Numbered from the stretch's first letter, positions 1 through 9,724 are shown. The stretch is DNA of 64,000 nucleotides from Thermincola carboxydiphila (GCA_016841325.1 JAENZJ010000002.1:1-64000), one strand, 5' to 3'. Program-made: numbers and translations. Notes: generated by a model not told the origin, from the sequence alone.

Positions 1-216
1 CGCCCCGAAGGCAGGCCTCAGGGGGCACGTCCCGAAGGCAGGCCCCAGGGAGCCAGGCCAGAAGGCAGGCCCCAGGGCGCTAGGCCGGAAGGCAGGCCTC
101 AGGGTGCCAGGCCCGAAGGCAGGCCTCAGGGCGCCAGGCCGGAAGGCAGGCCTCAGGGAGCGCGTCCTGGAAACAGGCCTCAGGGAGCCAAACCCGGAAA
201 CAGGCCTCAGGGTACC
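1..216 (+). repeat. 27-bp tandem repeat inside infB (8 units, cut by window edge)
   Basis: Eight head-to-tail units, in phase with the infB frame, encode the nonapeptide RPEGRPQGA. Units 1-6 are identical at protein level and differ only at third or synonymous positions. Units 7 and 8 drift ([18 protein letters not shown]). The array probably continues upstream of the window. It forms the disordered linker ahead of the IF2_N domain. Confidence 0.95.
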
Positions 217-2157
217 AAGCCAGACGGAAGTCAAAACAGAAAGCCAAATCATACAGATCGAAAACCGGGTGACAGGAGACCAGGTCAAAGACCGGGCCAA
301 AGACCGGGTCAAAGACCGGCCGGCAGGAAACCGACTGACGGCAGAAATGCTCCTGATAAAACCAGATCTCAGGCAGCTGTAGCTCCTAAAATGGATACTA
401 AAAACCAAAAACCGGTCGTTATCGGGGAAACAATTTCGGTTAAAGAACTTGCCATGAAACTGGCCAAACCTGCTACCGATCTGATCAAAAAGCTCATTTC
501 CTTAGGTGTTATGGCAACCATAAACCAGGAAGTCGATGCTGATACTGCTGCTATTCTTGCCAGTGAATACGGACGTGAAATTGAAGTAAAGATAGAAGAA
601 AATATCCTGGAAACAATTGACCAATATGAAGACAACCCGGAAGACCTGGCATTGCGGCCCTGTGTAGTTACGGTAATGGGACATGTCGACCATGGGAAGA
701 CTTCTTTGCTGGATGCTATCAGAGAAGCAAACGTAACGGCCAGTGAAGCCGGAGGGATAACCCAGCATATCGGGGCTTATCAGGTGGTACACAATGGCAA
801 AAAAATAACTTTCCTGGACACTCCGGGTCACGAAGCCTTTACGGCTATGAGGGCCAGGGGAGCTCAGGCCACAGATATTGCCATTATTGTTGTGGCTGCT
901 GATGATGGTGTGATGCCGCAAACTGTTGAAGCCATTAACCATTCAAAAGCGGCACAGGTACCTATCATAATTGCAATAAACAAGATGGATAAACCGGGTG
1001 CAAACCCCGATAAAGTTAAACAGGAACTGACCGAGTATGGTCTTGTCCCCGAGGAATGGGGCGGAGATACCGTTACTGTTCCTGTATCTGCAAAAACCAA
1101 GGAGGGCCTGGATGACCTGCTGGAAATGATCCTGCTTGTTGCGGAGGTACAGGAATTAAAGGCCAATCCCAAAAGACCTGCCAAAGGTACTGTGATAGAG
1201 GCAGAACTGGATAAGGGCAGAGGACCTGTGGCCACCATCCTTGTCCAAACAGGAACCATGGAGATTGGTGACTCCATTGTTGCCGGTCAGGCCCATGGTA
1301 AAGTAAGGGCAATGGTTGATGACAAGGGCCGCCGGATTAAAAAGGCCGGACCGTCCACTCCTGTTGAAGTACTTGGCTTGTCTGACGTGCCATTGGCCGG
1401 AGATGCATTTCATGTTGTCAAGGATGACAAGACTGCCAAGGAAATAGCAAATAAACGAATTGATAAAAGGCGTGAAGAAGAACAGAAGGTTACCTCTAAA
1501 GTCTCATTGGATGACTTGTTTAAGCAAATCAAACAGGGTGAGGTCAAGGACCTGAATATTATTATCAAGGCTGATGTCCAGGGATCTATTGAGGCCCTGA
1601 GACAGGCTTTGGAAAAACTATCCAATGACGAAGTCAGGGTTAACCCAATCCACGGTGGTGTTGGCGGAATCACCGAGACTGATGTTATGCTGGCTTCTGC
1701 ATCAAATGCAATTATCCTGGGCTTTAATGTGCGGCCTGATGTCAATGCCCGGAAGGCTGCTGAAAAGGAAAAGGTGGACCTGAGGACATACCGTGTTATT
1801 TATGATGCCATTGAGGATATCAAAGCGGCTATGGTTGGTATGCTTGATCCTGAGTTTAAGGAAGTGGTAATAGGCAGGGTTGAGGTCAGGCAGACCTTCA
1901 AGGTCTCTAAGGTTGGAACAATTGCAGGATGCTATGTCCTGGAGGGCAAAATTACGAAAAATGCCTCGGTCCGGGTAATCAGGGGGGGCATAGTAGTGTT
2001 TGAGGGGAAACTGGATTCTCTCAAGAGGTTTAAGGATGATGTCAAGGAAGTTTCTGAAGGTTACGAATGCGGCCTGATGATCAGCAAGTTTAATGACATA
2101 GAAGAGGGAGACATAATTGAACCATTTGTAATGGAACAGGTGCAAAGAGAACTCTAA
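1..2157 (+). CDS. infB: Translation initiation factor IF-2 (5' end outside window)
   Basis: IF-2 is the GTPase that brings fMet-tRNA to the 30S subunit and promotes subunit joining. The reading frame is open from base 1 to the stop, giving 718 residues with no start in view, so the gene begins upstream. The ATG at 391 is internal. Order seen: a basic Arg/Pro/Gly/Gln-rich linker (residues 1-130) built of tandem repeats, an IF2_N helical domain (about 135-195), a G domain with [18 protein letters not shown] and SAK motifs (about 220-390), then the beta-barrel and the C-terminal fMet-tRNA-binding domains. Stop is 38 bases before rbfA. ylxP, which sits between infB and rbfA in Bacillus subtilis, is absent. 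The identity is certain; only the N-terminal extent is unknown. Confidence 0.97.
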   Translation, partial: RPEGRPQGARPEGRPQGARPEGRPQGARPEGRPQGARPEGRPQGARPEGRPQGARPGNRPQGAKPGNRPQGTKPDGSQNRKPNHTDRKPGDRRPGQRPGQRPGQRPAGRKPTDGRNAPDKTRSQAAVAPKMDTKNQKPVVIGETISVKELAMKLAKPATDLIKKLISLGVMATINQEVDADTAAILASEYGREIEVKIEENILETIDQYEDNPEDLALRPCVVTVMGHVDHGKTSLLDAIREANVTASEAGGITQHIGAYQVVHNGKKITFLDTPGHEAFTAMRARGAQATDIAIIVVAADDGVMPQTVEAINHSKAAQVPIIIAINKMDKPGANPDKVKQELTEYGLVPEEWGGDTVTVPVSAKTKEGLDDLLEMILLVAEVQELKANPKRPAKGTVIEAELDKGRGPVATILVQTGTMEIGDSIVAGQAHGKVRAMVDDKGRRIKKAGPSTPVEVLGLSDVPLAGDAFHVVKDDKTAKEIANKRIDKRREEEQKVTSKVSLDDLFKQIKQGEVKDLNIIIKADVQGSIEALRQALEKLSNDEVRVNPIHGGVGGITETDVMLASASNAIILGFNVRPDVNARKAAEKEKVDLRTYRVIYDAIEDIKAAMVGMLDPEFKEVVIGRVEVRQTFKVSKVGTIAGCYVLEGKITKNASVRVIRGGIVVFEGKLDSLKRFKDDVKEVSEGYECGLMISKFNDIEEGDIIEPFVMEQVQREL
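277..312 (+). repeat. 12-bp tandem repeat in infB linker (RPGQ x3)
   Basis: Three in-frame 12-bp units encode RPGQ, followed by a fourth partial RP. This is a second, shorter-period array in the same linker and looks like an independent slippage expansion. Confidence 0.85.
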
Positions 2158-2195
2158 AACCGGAGAAAACAATAGGCAGTTGGGGGTGAGCCTGG

Positions 2196-2552
2196 ATGAC
2201 ATCCCATAGAGCAAACAGGGTTGCTGAAGAAATAAAAAAAGAGATTACCCAGATGTTAAGAGAGGAAATTAAAGATCCCCGAATAGGTTTTGTGACTGTT
2301 ACGGGAGCTGAAGTGACTCCTGATATACGTTACGCTAAGGTTTTTGTCAGCATTTATGGTGACGATAATACAAAGGTAGAGTCACTGCAGGCGCTTGAGA
2401 AAGCCAAAGGCTTTGTCCGCAGTGAACTGGGGAAGAGAATGAGGCTGAGATATACTCCGGAGATAAGTTTCAAGTTTGACTCATCTATTGAATACGGTGC
2501 TCGTATAATGAAGTTACTTGAAGAGGTTAAGGATACGGAGAAGGGCTTATGA
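2196..2552 (+). CDS. rbfA: 30S ribosome-binding factor A
   Basis: RbfA binds immature 30S subunits and helps mature the 5' end of 16S rRNA, notably in the cold. The 118-residue product covers one KH-type domain, the family's usual size, with the typical N-terminal pattern (RANRVAEEIKKEI), the KDPR turn and the VTPD/YAKVFVS strand. ATG lies behind a GGGGGTGAG Shine-Dalgarno. The stop overlaps the nrnA start by four bases (ATGA), so the two are translationally coupled in the infB operon. Confidence 0.95.
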   Translation: MTSHRANRVAEEIKKEITQMLREEIKDPRIGFVTVTGAEVTPDIRYAKVFVSIYGDDNTKVESLQALEKAKGFVRSELGKRMRLRYTPEISFKFDSSIEYGARIMKLLEEVKDTEKGL

Positions 2553-3529
2553 ACAGTTTTGCTGAAATTTCCCGTTGTCTAAAGAAAAGCACCAGGGCTG
2601 TCATATGTGGTCATGAAATGCCTGACGGGGACAGTGTCGGGTCTGTATTGGCCATGGGGTTTTTATTGTCGGAGCTAGGGATTGACAACTATGTCCTAAC
2701 TCCTGACAGGATTCCGGCAGTATATGATTTTCTGCCGCGTCCCGGTGATATCCGCACAGCGGAAAATCTCCCGGAGAATTGTGACCTGGCAGTTATTGTG
2801 GACTGTACAGACCTTAACCGTCTGGGAAAAAATATTAGCAGGTATATCAACGATATACCTGTGGTGGTCAATATTGACCATCATGTCAGCAATCTAAAGT
2901 TCGGACATTATAATTATGTTGATCCTGGTGCTTCTGCAGCCGGACAAATTGTTTTTGAGCTCATCAAATATATGGGGGTTCCGCTGGACCTTAACATGGC
3001 TGTTAACCTTTATACCGCCATTGTGATGGATACCGGTTCCTTCAGATTTGACAACACCTCAGCCAGGACCCATGAGGTGGCAGCAGAATTAGTCAACATA
3101 GGTTTGGATATTGCCGGGATCAATAAGAATTTGTTCGAGAAGAAGGAGTATGTACATCTGAAGCTTCTTGGGTATGCCCTGGACCAGCTGCAAACCGCTG
3201 TTGACGGACAGATAGCCTGGATAAGCTTGTCCCTTGGGATAATGCGCAAATTGGGAGCAGCTGATGAACATGCAGAAGGGATTATAAATTACCCGCGCAT
3301 GCTGGATGGAGTAGAGATTGGAATCCTGTTCCGGGAAATCGCGCCCGGGAAGGTGAAAGTCGGATTGCGCTCTAACAAGTACAGTGATGTAAATAAGCTG
3401 GCAGCCACATTTGGGGGTGGCGGCCACCCCCGGGCTGCCGGGTGCATGGTTGAAGGCAGTCTGAAAGATGTGGAAAGCAGGGTAATAGATTTATGTGCCA
3501 AGGCGTTGCAGACTGATGTCAGTACTTAA
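2549..3529 (+). CDS. nrnA: Bifunctional oligoribonuclease / pAp phosphatase NrnA (DHH family)
   Basis: DHH/DHHA1 phosphoesterase that degrades nano-RNAs and dephosphorylates pAp in the cytoplasm. Visible metal-site motifs: an HEMPDGDSVGS segment near residue 22, DCTD near 90, the namesake DHH near 108-110 and a C-terminal GGGGHPRAAG near 289 that binds substrate phosphate. Length 326 is normal. It starts inside the rbfA stop and is followed after 33 bases by truB, the same rbfA-nrnA-truB order found in many clostridia. Confidence 0.92.
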   Translation: MNSFAEISRCLKKSTRAVICGHEMPDGDSVGSVLAMGFLLSELGIDNYVLTPDRIPAVYDFLPRPGDIRTAENLPENCDLAVIVDCTDLNRLGKNISRYINDIPVVVNIDHHVSNLKFGHYNYVDPGASAAGQIVFELIKYMGVPLDLNMAVNLYTAIVMDTGSFRFDNTSARTHEVAAELVNIGLDIAGINKNLFEKKEYVHLKLLGYALDQLQTAVDGQIAWISLSLGIMRKLGAADEHAEGIINYPRMLDGVEIGILFREIAPGKVKVGLRSNKYSDVNKLAATFGGGGHPRAAGCMVEGSLKDVESRVIDLCAKALQTDVST

Positions 3530-3562
3530 TTACACAATTTTCTGGTTAACTGGTGGGTTGAT

Positions 3563-4531
3563 GTGGATATGCAGTCCAGTGGGATAAATGGGATACTTAA
3601 TGTTTTTAAGCCGCCGGGGATGACATCCCATGATGTGATAAATTATTTGCGCCGGACCTTGAAAGAAAAAAAGGCCGGCCATACCGGGACACTGGATCCC
3701 GGTGTGGCCGGTGTGCTGGCTGTGTGCCTTGGGAAAGCAACCAGGATTATTGAATACTTAGAGGACAATGTGAAACGTTACAGGGCAGAAGTTACCTTTG
3801 GCTGCAGCACTGATACACAGGACGGCTATGGGAAGGTACTGAACAAACGGGATGCTTCCGCCCTCTCATGGCAGGAGGCGGAAGAAACGCTTTTAGCCTT
3901 TAAAGGTGTTCAGCAGCAGCTGCCGCCAATGGTTTCGGCAATAAAAATTAAGGGAAAAAAGCTTTATGACCTTGCCAGGGAAGGTTTGGAAGTCGAACGC
4001 AGGCCAAGACCGATAGAAATTTTTGATATTAAAATAATCAGGCACCGGGGATTCGGCACACCTAGCCCGAGTCTCTTATTTGACATAACCTGCTCCCGGG
4101 GGACCTATGTCCGGACAATATGTCATGATTTAGGTGAGAAGGTCGGGTTTGGAGGTTACATGTCTTTCCTGGCAAGGACAGGGAGCGGGCGCTTTTATTT
4201 GGAAGATTCACTGCTTTTGGAACAAATTGTTGAGCTGTATCAACAGGGGCTGCTTCATAAGAAGATGATGTCAATTGGTACCGCGCTGCCTTTTGAAGAG
4301 GTATGGGTTCACGATAATGCGGTCAAGTCCGTACAACATGGCAACACGGTATATGAGCCCGGAGTTATGCAGCAACCTGCCGAACTCAGGGAGGCCCAGC
4401 TTGTGAAGCTCATGAACCCAAAGGCAGGCTGTCTGGCTGTTGCCAGGGTTTCTGTCCGGGACAGGGATGATTCACAATCTGATGGCAAAAAAAGAGTGAG
4501 GATTCTTCAACCGGTTAAAGTTTTCTGCTAG
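3563..4531 (+). CDS. truB: tRNA pseudouridine(55) synthase
   Basis: TruB isomerises U55 in the T-loop of tRNAs. The catalytic Asp sits in GHTGTLDPGVAG (about residue 45), and the KPPGMTSHDV motif near the N terminus and the SRGTYVRTICHDLG motif are intact; the C-terminal region resembles a PUA-like extension. A GTG at 3563 is taken as start; an ATG two codons downstream (3569) is equally possible and changes nothing functionally. Only 13 bases separate it from ribF. Confidence 0.95.
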   Translation: MDMQSSGINGILNVFKPPGMTSHDVINYLRRTLKEKKAGHTGTLDPGVAGVLAVCLGKATRIIEYLEDNVKRYRAEVTFGCSTDTQDGYGKVLNKRDASALSWQEAEETLLAFKGVQQQLPPMVSAIKIKGKKLYDLAREGLEVERRPRPIEIFDIKIIRHRGFGTPSPSLLFDITCSRGTYVRTICHDLGEKVGFGGYMSFLARTGSGRFYLEDSLLLEQIVELYQQGLLHKKMMSIGTALPFEEVWVHDNAVKSVQHGNTVYEPGVMQQPAELREAQLVKLMNPKAGCLAVARVSVRDRDDSQSDGKKRVRILQPVKVFC

Positions 4532-4544
4532 AGGGAGAATATCA

Positions 4545-5477
4545 ATGGACATCTATCATGGACTGGATGAAATTGCAGAGAAATATGATAACATGGTAAT
4601 TGCCCTGGGGAATTTTGACGGGGTACACCTTGGACACCGGGAACTGATAAAAAAGGCTATAGAATTAGCAGACCGGATAGGGGGGGTACCGGGAGTCTTT
4701 ACATTTGACCCTCATCCCATGACGGTAATTCAGCCTGACTGCAGTCCGCCTATGTTGCTCACCAAAGAGGACAAAATCAGGATTCTTTCAGAGTTGGGTG
4801 CCAGGGTTTTGATTATCTGCCCATTTTCAGAGGAAATCTCCAGGTTGTCACCTGAACAGTTTGTCAGGGATATACTGGTGCAAAAACTGCGTGTCAAAGC
4901 TGTGGTTGTTGGGTACAATTATAATTTTGGTTACAGGGGTGAGGGCACCCCCGGGATGCTTGCCGAGTTTGGCCGCCAATCAGGGTTTCAGGTAATTATT
5001 ATACCACCGGTAAAACATAATGAGACTGAAGTGAGCAGTACCCTGATACGGCAACTGCTCCTTAAGGGAAAAGTCTCTGAAGCCGCCGGTTTTCTGAGTT
5101 ATTATCCATTTGTAAGTTCACGGGTTGTCACCGGTGACAGGAGAGGCAGGCAAATGGGATTCCCGACAGCTAACCTCAACCTTCCTGAAAACATCCTTAT
5201 TCCGGCTAACGGGGTTTATGCCGTAAAGGTACATATTAAGGGGGACACATTTAATGGAGTGGCTAATGTCGGAATAAAGCCCACTTTTGATCTTAACCAG
5301 CCCAAAAATCTTGAGGTTCATTGTTTTGATTTTTCGGAGGATATCTATAATACCATGATTAAAGTAGAGTTTATCGAAAGACTGCGCGGGGAAAAGAAGT
5401 TTTCTTCGGCAAATGAGCTGGTGGCCCGGATTGATGAAGATGTACAAAGGGCCAGGCGTATATTACAGGCTGACTAA
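4545..5477 (+). CDS. ribF: Bifunctional riboflavin kinase / FAD synthetase
   Basis: Makes FMN from riboflavin and then FAD. The N-terminal adenylyltransferase half carries GNFDGVHLGHR (about 23-33, a nucleotidyltransferase HxGH-type site) and an SSTLIRQLL loop. The C-terminal flavokinase half starts near residue 190 with GDRRGRQMGFPTANL, followed by the NGVYAV strand and the E-V-H-C-F-D-F segment. Length 310 is standard. Start ATG follows AGAGGGAGAATATCA. It ends the truB-ribF unit; a new promoter lies 85 bases downstream. Confidence 0.96.
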   Translation: MDIYHGLDEIAEKYDNMVIALGNFDGVHLGHRELIKKAIELADRIGGVPGVFTFDPHPMTVIQPDCSPPMLLTKEDKIRILSELGARVLIICPFSEEISRLSPEQFVRDILVQKLRVKAVVVGYNYNFGYRGEGTPGMLAEFGRQSGFQVIIIPPVKHNETEVSSTLIRQLLLKGKVSEAAGFLSYYPFVSSRVVTGDRRGRQMGFPTANLNLPENILIPANGVYAVKVHIKGDTFNGVANVGIKPTFDLNQPKNLEVHCFDFSEDIYNTMIKVEFIERLRGEKKFSSANELVARIDEDVQRARRILQAD

Positions 5478-5561
5478 GCATAAATAATGCAAATTAAAAT
5501 ATAATATTTATAAAGGAAACCTGATTCTGCTAAAGGAACCCTGCTTAGTCGGATAAAATAA

Positions 5562-5590
5562 TTTACATGAGTAGTAATATGTGTTAAAAT
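5562..5590 (+). promoter_or_regulatory. SigA-type promoter for the small-gene pair
   Basis: TTTACA (5562-5567), 17-base spacer, TAAAAT (5585-5590): one mismatch in each hexamer. It is placed 43 bases ahead of the start of the next ORF and separates this unit from ribF. Confidence 0.6.
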
Positions 5591-5632
5591 TATTAACGGT
5601 AACCGCCCTTTATACGGGGGGAGGAATTTGAG

Positions 5633-5857
5633 ATGGTAATTGCTGTTTCCGATTCCAGGGAAGAGGAAATGAAAAGAGTGGTTGATCAGGTCGCCGAAGT
5701 ATGTCTCAGCAAGGAATTCAATGATTTGAGGAAGGAACTGGAAAACATTTACCTGAAGGATGAAATTGATAATGCACTGTTAACCGCATTTCAGGACGCC
5801 TTGTATTCAATTCTTACCGAACGGGAAGAGTTTGGCAGCGAAAAAGATATTTTTTAG
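5633..5857 (+). CDS. Small acidic helical protein of unknown function
   Basis: A 74-residue, charged, probably all-helical protein with no signal peptide or membrane segment and one Cys. I do not recognise the family. It is likely a real gene: the start is preceded by a strong GGGGGAGG Shine-Dalgarno and a well-formed promoter, and its stop is 12 bases before a second small gene. The pairing of a small acidic protein with a small basic protein downstream resembles an antitoxin-toxin layout, but no DNA-binding fold is evident. Confidence 0.65.
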   Translation: MVIAVSDSREEEMKRVVDQVAEVCLSKEFNDLRKELENIYLKDEIDNALLTAFQDALYSILTEREEFGSEKDIF

Positions 5858-5869
5858 GGAAGGTCCGAT

Positions 5870-6091
5870 ATGCGGATTTTAATCACAGAACACGCCCGTA
5901 AGCGGCTGAGGGATTTACGCCAGGAAAAAATTACCGCCGCTGATATTGTTAATGCGGCCAGGGAAATTCCAGGGAAGATACCTACGGCCACAAGGTTTCG
6001 TGGGTTTTTTGCCGAGTCAGGACGCGTGTTCGATATAGTGGCTAAGGACATCCCCCAGGGACGGTTGGTTATTACTGTTATTGGAAAGTAA
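5870..6091 (+). CDS. Small DUF4258-like protein
   Basis: A 73-residue basic protein starting ITEHARKRLRDLR, then a helix and the pattern GKIPTATRFRGFF and VFDIVAKD...RLVITVIG. The N-terminal T-x-HA-x-x-R-h signature followed by beta strands is that of DUF4258-type small proteins, which are often next to toxin-antitoxin or restriction genes; this is a recollection of the family pattern and has not been searched. It shares a transcription unit with the gene upstream and ends before a short hairpin. Confidence 0.65.
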   Translation: MRILITEHARKRLRDLRQEKITAADIVNAAREIPGKIPTATRFRGFFAESGRVFDIVAKDIPQGRLVITVIGK

Positions 6092-6111
6092 AACCATCCA
6101 ATAGTGCAGGT

Positions 6112-6134
6112 AAGACGGTTCATAAAACCGTTTT
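6112..6134 (+). terminator. Weak terminator-like hairpin after the small-gene pair
   Basis: AAGACGGTT and AACCGTTTT form a 9-bp stem with one G-U pair and a 5-base loop; the U tract is only four bases. It could end the small-gene transcript or be part of the rpsO leader. Confidence 0.4.
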
Positions 6135-6218
6135 GCTATAGAGAACCATCAGCTAGGAAATTCGATTCTCCGACGATTGTCTTGGCTAATGGGGATATAA
6201 TTATAAGGAGGTGACATC
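6135..6218 (+). promoter_or_regulatory. rpsO leader with possible autoregulatory fold
   Basis: The 84 bases before rpsO contain GAGAA (6141-6145) facing TTCTC (6166-6170) and end in a near-perfect AAGGAGGTG Shine-Dalgarno. S15 represses its own translation through leader structures in several bacteria. The hairpin makes this plausible here, but no known S15 leader class was matched. Confidence 0.3.
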
Positions 6219-6488
6219 GTGGTACTAGCTACAGATCAAAAGAAGCAGATAATTGAAAAATATAAGCTGCACGAGTCTGATACAGGATCTCCTGAAGTGC
6301 AGATAGCCATACTTACCGAACGTATCAATTATCTGACAGAGCATCTTAAAACTCACAAAAAAGACCATCATTCCCGGCGTGGTCTCCTCAAAATGGTTGG
6401 TCAAAGAAGGGCAATGCTCAATTATCTGAAGAAGAACAACTTTGACCGGTACCGTGTAATCATTGAGAAGCTCGGGTTAAGGCGTTAA
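6219..6488 (+). CDS. rpsO: 30S ribosomal protein S15
   Basis: S15 binds the central domain of 16S rRNA and nucleates platform assembly. The 89-residue product is full length, with the [16 protein letters not shown] helix, the [12 protein letters not shown] rRNA-contacting segment and the C-terminal [12 protein letters not shown]. Start is GTG, chosen because AAGGAGGTG lies at ideal spacing; the first residues ([11 protein letters not shown]) fit the family. It is followed immediately by a strong terminator and then pnp, the conserved order. Confidence 0.97.
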   Translation: MVLATDQKKQIIEKYKLHESDTGSPEVQIAILTERINYLTEHLKTHKKDHHSRRGLLKMVGQRRAMLNYLKKNNFDRYRVIIEKLGLRR

Positions 6489-6516
6489 AAAAAGCGGGAC
6501 ATACCCGCTTTTTTTT
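6487..6516 (+). terminator. Rho-independent terminator of rpsO
   Basis: AGCGGG-ACATA-CCCGCT stem flanked by an A run upstream and eight Ts downstream. It overlaps the rpsO stop codon. Confidence 0.9.
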
Positions 6517-6540
6517 CCGCATTATTGTTTTTGTGTATTT

Positions 6541-6569
6541 TTGCCATCAATAGAAGGAAATAATATGGT
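6541..6569 (+). promoter_or_regulatory. Possible promoter for pnp
   Basis: TTGCCA, 17-base spacer, TATGGT: five and four matches to the SigA hexamers. Placed just after the rpsO terminator and 59 bases before pnp. Confidence 0.35.
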
Positions 6570-6628
6570 AAATATCTAAATTAAATTTTTAAGTAGAAAA
6601 TGATAAAAAGGAGGGGAAGTATCCCTTT

Positions 6629-8773
6629 ATGACTCAGAAATCTGGTGGTATTACTCGAAGCCTGCCGGTAGGAGGCAGGGAAATGTCTATTGAAACCGGG
6701 CGGCTTGCAAAGCAGGCAGGTGGCGCAGTTCTGGTGCGTTATGGTGACACTGTTGTCCTGGTGACTGCAACCCGTTCGGAAGAACCCAGGGAGGGGACTG
6801 ATTTTTTTCCGCTGACAGTTGATTATGAGGAGAGACTGTATGCTGTGGGGCGGATTCCCGGAGGTTTTATAAAAAGGGAAGGCCGACCCAGTGAGAGGGC
6901 TATTCTTGCTGCCAGACTGATAGACAGGCCTATACGGCCTCTGTTCCCCAAAGGCTACAGAAATGATGTCCATGTTGTGGCAACCGTGCTTTCCGTTGAC
7001 CAGGATAACCCCCAGGATATAGTAGCTCTTATCGGGGCTTCGGCTGCACTCACTCTGTCTGATATACCTTTCCTGGGGCCCATTGCGGCTGTTGTAGTTG
7101 GGCGGATTGATGGGAAGTTTGTGATTAATCCCACCCTGGCTCAGGCTGAGATCAGTGACCTGCACCTGACTGTTGCCGGTACCAGGGATGCCGTTATCAT
7201 GGTTGAGGCGGGGGCTAAAGAAGTTCCCGAAGATGTCATGCTGGATGCCATTATGTATGGTCATGAGGAAATCAAAAAAATTGTGGAATTTATCGGTGAA
7301 TTCAGGGAGAACGCCCTTAAAGAAGGTTATGCCAAGCCTGACTATGACTACACTCTATTTACCATCCCTGAGGATATTGAAACAGAGGTAAGGGAATATG
7401 CCCTGCCAAAGGTGGAAGCGGCAATCAGGGAGTGTATCGAGAAAAAAATGGCCAAACAGGACCGGGAAAAATTCCTGAAGGGGCTTAAAGAGGAAGTCAA
7501 ACAGTATTATGCCGAAAAGTATCCGGAAGAAGACCTGTCAAAACATGTTGGCAATTCTATGGACAAGCTGGAAAAAGAAGTTATGCGCAGGTCCATTCTT
7601 AATGACCGGATCCGCATTGACGGCCGTGCCCTGGATGAGGTCAGGCCGATTACCTGTGAGGTATCGGTACTTCCGAGAACTCACGGCTCCGGGCTGTTTA
7701 CCAGAGGACAGACACAGATACTTAGTGTTATCACTCTTGGCGCAGTAGGTGATGAGCAGATTCTTGATGGTCTTGGAGTGGAAGAATCCAAGCGTTACAT
7801 GCATCATTATAATTTCCCGCCTTACAGTGTTGGTGAAGCCAGGTTCATGCGGGGGCCCGGTCGCCGGGAAATCGGGCATGGAGCCCTGGCAGAACGTGCT
7901 CTGGAGCCAATGATTCCTCCGGAGGAAGACTTTCCCTATACAATAAGGATTGTCTCTGAGGCCCTGGAATCAAACGGGTCTACCTCCATGGGCAGTGTTT
8001 GTGGTTCGACCCTGAGCCTGATGGATGCCGGGGTTCCTCTTAAAGCGCCTGTATCAGGTGTCGCCATGGGCCTGATTAAAGAAGACGATAACTTTGCAGT
8101 ATTGACAGATATTCAGGGAATGGAAGACCACCTTGGTGATATGGACTTCAAGGTTGCCGGGACTGAAAACGGGATTACCGCAATTCAGATGGATATTAAA
8201 ATTTCCGGGATTAGCCGGGATATCCTGAAAGAGGCCCTGGAACAGGCCAGAAAAGGCAGAATGCACATCCTGCAGAAGATGCTTGAAGTTATCTCTGAGC
8301 CGAGGCCTGACTTGTCTCCATATGCTCCCAGGATCATTACCACGACCATTGACCCTGACAAGATCAGGAATGTCATTGGACCAGGCGGCAAAACCATCAA
8401 GAAAATTATCGATGAAACCGGAGTTAAAATTGACATTGAAGATGATGGCAGGGTATTTATTGCAGCTGTAGACGGTGAAGCAGGAAGAAGAGCCCTTGAC
8501 ATTATTGAAAGCCTTACCGCTGATGTTGAAATAGGCAAGATTTACCTGGGTAAAGTGGTTAAGATAACCGATTTTGGGGCATTTGTGGAAGTACTGCCCG
8601 GTAAGGAAGGACTTGTCCACATTTCCCAGCTCGCCGAACAACGGGTTGGTAAGGTTGAAGATGTTGTCTCGGTAGGAGACGAGATAATGGTCAAAGTAAT
8701 CAAAATTGATGAGCACGGAAGGGTCAACCTCTCCAGGAAGGAAGCCATACGTGCCCAAACAGCAGAGAAGTAG
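6629..8773 (+). CDS. pnp: Polyribonucleotide nucleotidyltransferase (PNPase)
   Basis: 3'-to-5' phosphorolytic exoribonuclease of the degradosome. The 714 residues contain two RNase PH folds (about 10-220 and 315-550) joined by an all-helical linker, a KH domain with the GPGGK loop near 584 and an S1 domain from about 635. The second PH domain keeps the [15 protein letters not shown] and SNGSTSMGS phosphate and metal motifs. ATG follows AGGAGGGG with a rather long 12-base gap. Own terminator downstream. Confidence 0.97.
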   Translation: MTQKSGGITRSLPVGGREMSIETGRLAKQAGGAVLVRYGDTVVLVTATRSEEPREGTDFFPLTVDYEERLYAVGRIPGGFIKREGRPSERAILAARLIDRPIRPLFPKGYRNDVHVVATVLSVDQDNPQDIVALIGASAALTLSDIPFLGPIAAVVVGRIDGKFVINPTLAQAEISDLHLTVAGTRDAVIMVEAGAKEVPEDVMLDAIMYGHEEIKKIVEFIGEFRENALKEGYAKPDYDYTLFTIPEDIETEVREYALPKVEAAIRECIEKKMAKQDREKFLKGLKEEVKQYYAEKYPEEDLSKHVGNSMDKLEKEVMRRSILNDRIRIDGRALDEVRPITCEVSVLPRTHGSGLFTRGQTQILSVITLGAVGDEQILDGLGVEESKRYMHHYNFPPYSVGEARFMRGPGRREIGHGALAERALEPMIPPEEDFPYTIRIVSEALESNGSTSMGSVCGSTLSLMDAGVPLKAPVSGVAMGLIKEDDNFAVLTDIQGMEDHLGDMDFKVAGTENGITAIQMDIKISGISRDILKEALEQARKGRMHILQKMLEVISEPRPDLSPYAPRIITTTIDPDKIRNVIGPGGKTIKKIIDETGVKIDIEDDGRVFIAAVDGEAGRRALDIIESLTADVEIGKIYLGKVVKITDFGAFVEVLPGKEGLVHISQLAEQRVGKVEDVVSVGDEIMVKVIKIDEHGRVNLSRKEAIRAQTAEK

Positions 8774-8776
8774 AGC

Positions 8777-8800
8777 AAAAACCGATTAATATCGGTTTTT
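8777..8800 (+). terminator. Rho-independent terminator of pnp
   Basis: A-run, ACCGAT-TAAT-ATCGGT stem, T-run. It starts four bases after the pnp stop. Confidence 0.85.
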
Positions 8801-8875
8801 ACTTTTAGTAGGAAAAGTAATTTAAAAGGTAATATAAGCGCTTTTTCAGTATATCGTGGGTTGGAGGATTAAGAA

Positions 8876-9721
8876 ATGAGAGTTGGTATCCACATTTCTA
8901 TCAGCGGTGGTTTCACCAAGGCTGTCAAACGTCTCCTGGAACTGGGGTGCAATTCCTGCCAGATGTTTTCCCGCAGCCCCAGAGGTGGCAAGGCAAGGGA
9001 TTTAAAAGAAGATGAGGTGACCACTTTTAGGGAATTATGTTCTATAAATGACATTAACCCTGTAGTTGTCCATATTCCCTATGTACTCAACCTGGCCACT
9101 CCTGACCCTGACATGCACAGGTATGCGGCACAGATGGTCAGGGAGGACCTGGAGAGGGCAGATGCCCTGGGGGCAGCTTACCTTGTGCTTCATATGGGAA
9201 GCCATAAGGGTGAAGGGACAGAAAAGGGACTCCGGCAGGTATCCGGGGCGCTCACGACCGCACTTGAGGGGTACTGTGGTAATACGGTTCTACTGCTGGA
9301 AAACACGTCAGGGGCAGGTTCGGAAGTGGGTTATCTCTTTGAACACCTGGCTGCTGTTTTACAAATGCTTGAGAGCGATAATGCGGGTATTTGTTTTGAT
9401 ACCTGCCACGGTTTCGCGGCCGGATACGACCTCTCCACATATGAGAGGGTCAACGGGACGGTAGATAAATTTGACAGTATTATTGGGATTGACAAGCTCA
9501 AATTAATCCATGCCAATGATGCCATGTTTCCCCTGGGGTCAGCCAAAGACAGGCATGCTGATATCGGAGCCGGTCATATCGGGGAAGAAGGATTCCGGGC
9601 TATCCTTAACCATACCCTGCTGAAGGACAAGCCCTTTATCCTGGAAACCCCTGCTGCCGGTGATGCCGACTGGAAGAGGAATATTGAGGCTTTAAAGGCA
9701 CTGTTGGAAGGTAATAATTAG
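8876..9721 (+). CDS. nfo: Endonuclease IV (AP endonuclease)
   Basis: Zinc-dependent AP endonuclease of base-excision repair with a TIM-barrel fold. All family metal-site motifs are visible in order: VHIPY, VLHMGSH, LLENTSG, CFDTCHGFAAGYD, LIHANDA, DRHADIGAGHIG and FILETP. Length 281 is typical. ATG follows GTTGGAGGATTAAGAA. In other Firmicutes nfo is not usually next to pnp, so this is a lineage-specific neighbour; a possible role in spore DNA repair is only an inference. Confidence 0.95.
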   Translation: MRVGIHISISGGFTKAVKRLLELGCNSCQMFSRSPRGGKARDLKEDEVTTFRELCSINDINPVVVHIPYVLNLATPDPDMHRYAAQMVREDLERADALGAAYLVLHMGSHKGEGTEKGLRQVSGALTTALEGYCGNTVLLLENTSGAGSEVGYLFEHLAAVLQMLESDNAGICFDTCHGFAAGYDLSTYERVNGTVDKFDSIIGIDKLKLIHANDAMFPLGSAKDRHADIGAGHIGEEGFRAILNHTLLKDKPFILETPAAGDADWKRNIEALKALLEGNN

Positions 9722-9724
9722 TGG

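Noticed and set aside
1-216. CRISPR array
   Set aside because: Units are directly adjacent with no unique spacers and stay in frame with infB.
104-382. Open frame on the + strand rich in Gly/Leu/Arg
   Set aside because: It is the infB repeat read in another frame; the real gene is in the frame with RPEGRPQGA and runs unbroken to 2157.
6581-7264. 227-residue minus-strand frame inside pnp
   Set aside because: No ribosome-binding site or recognisable domain; it mirrors the well-supported pnp frame.
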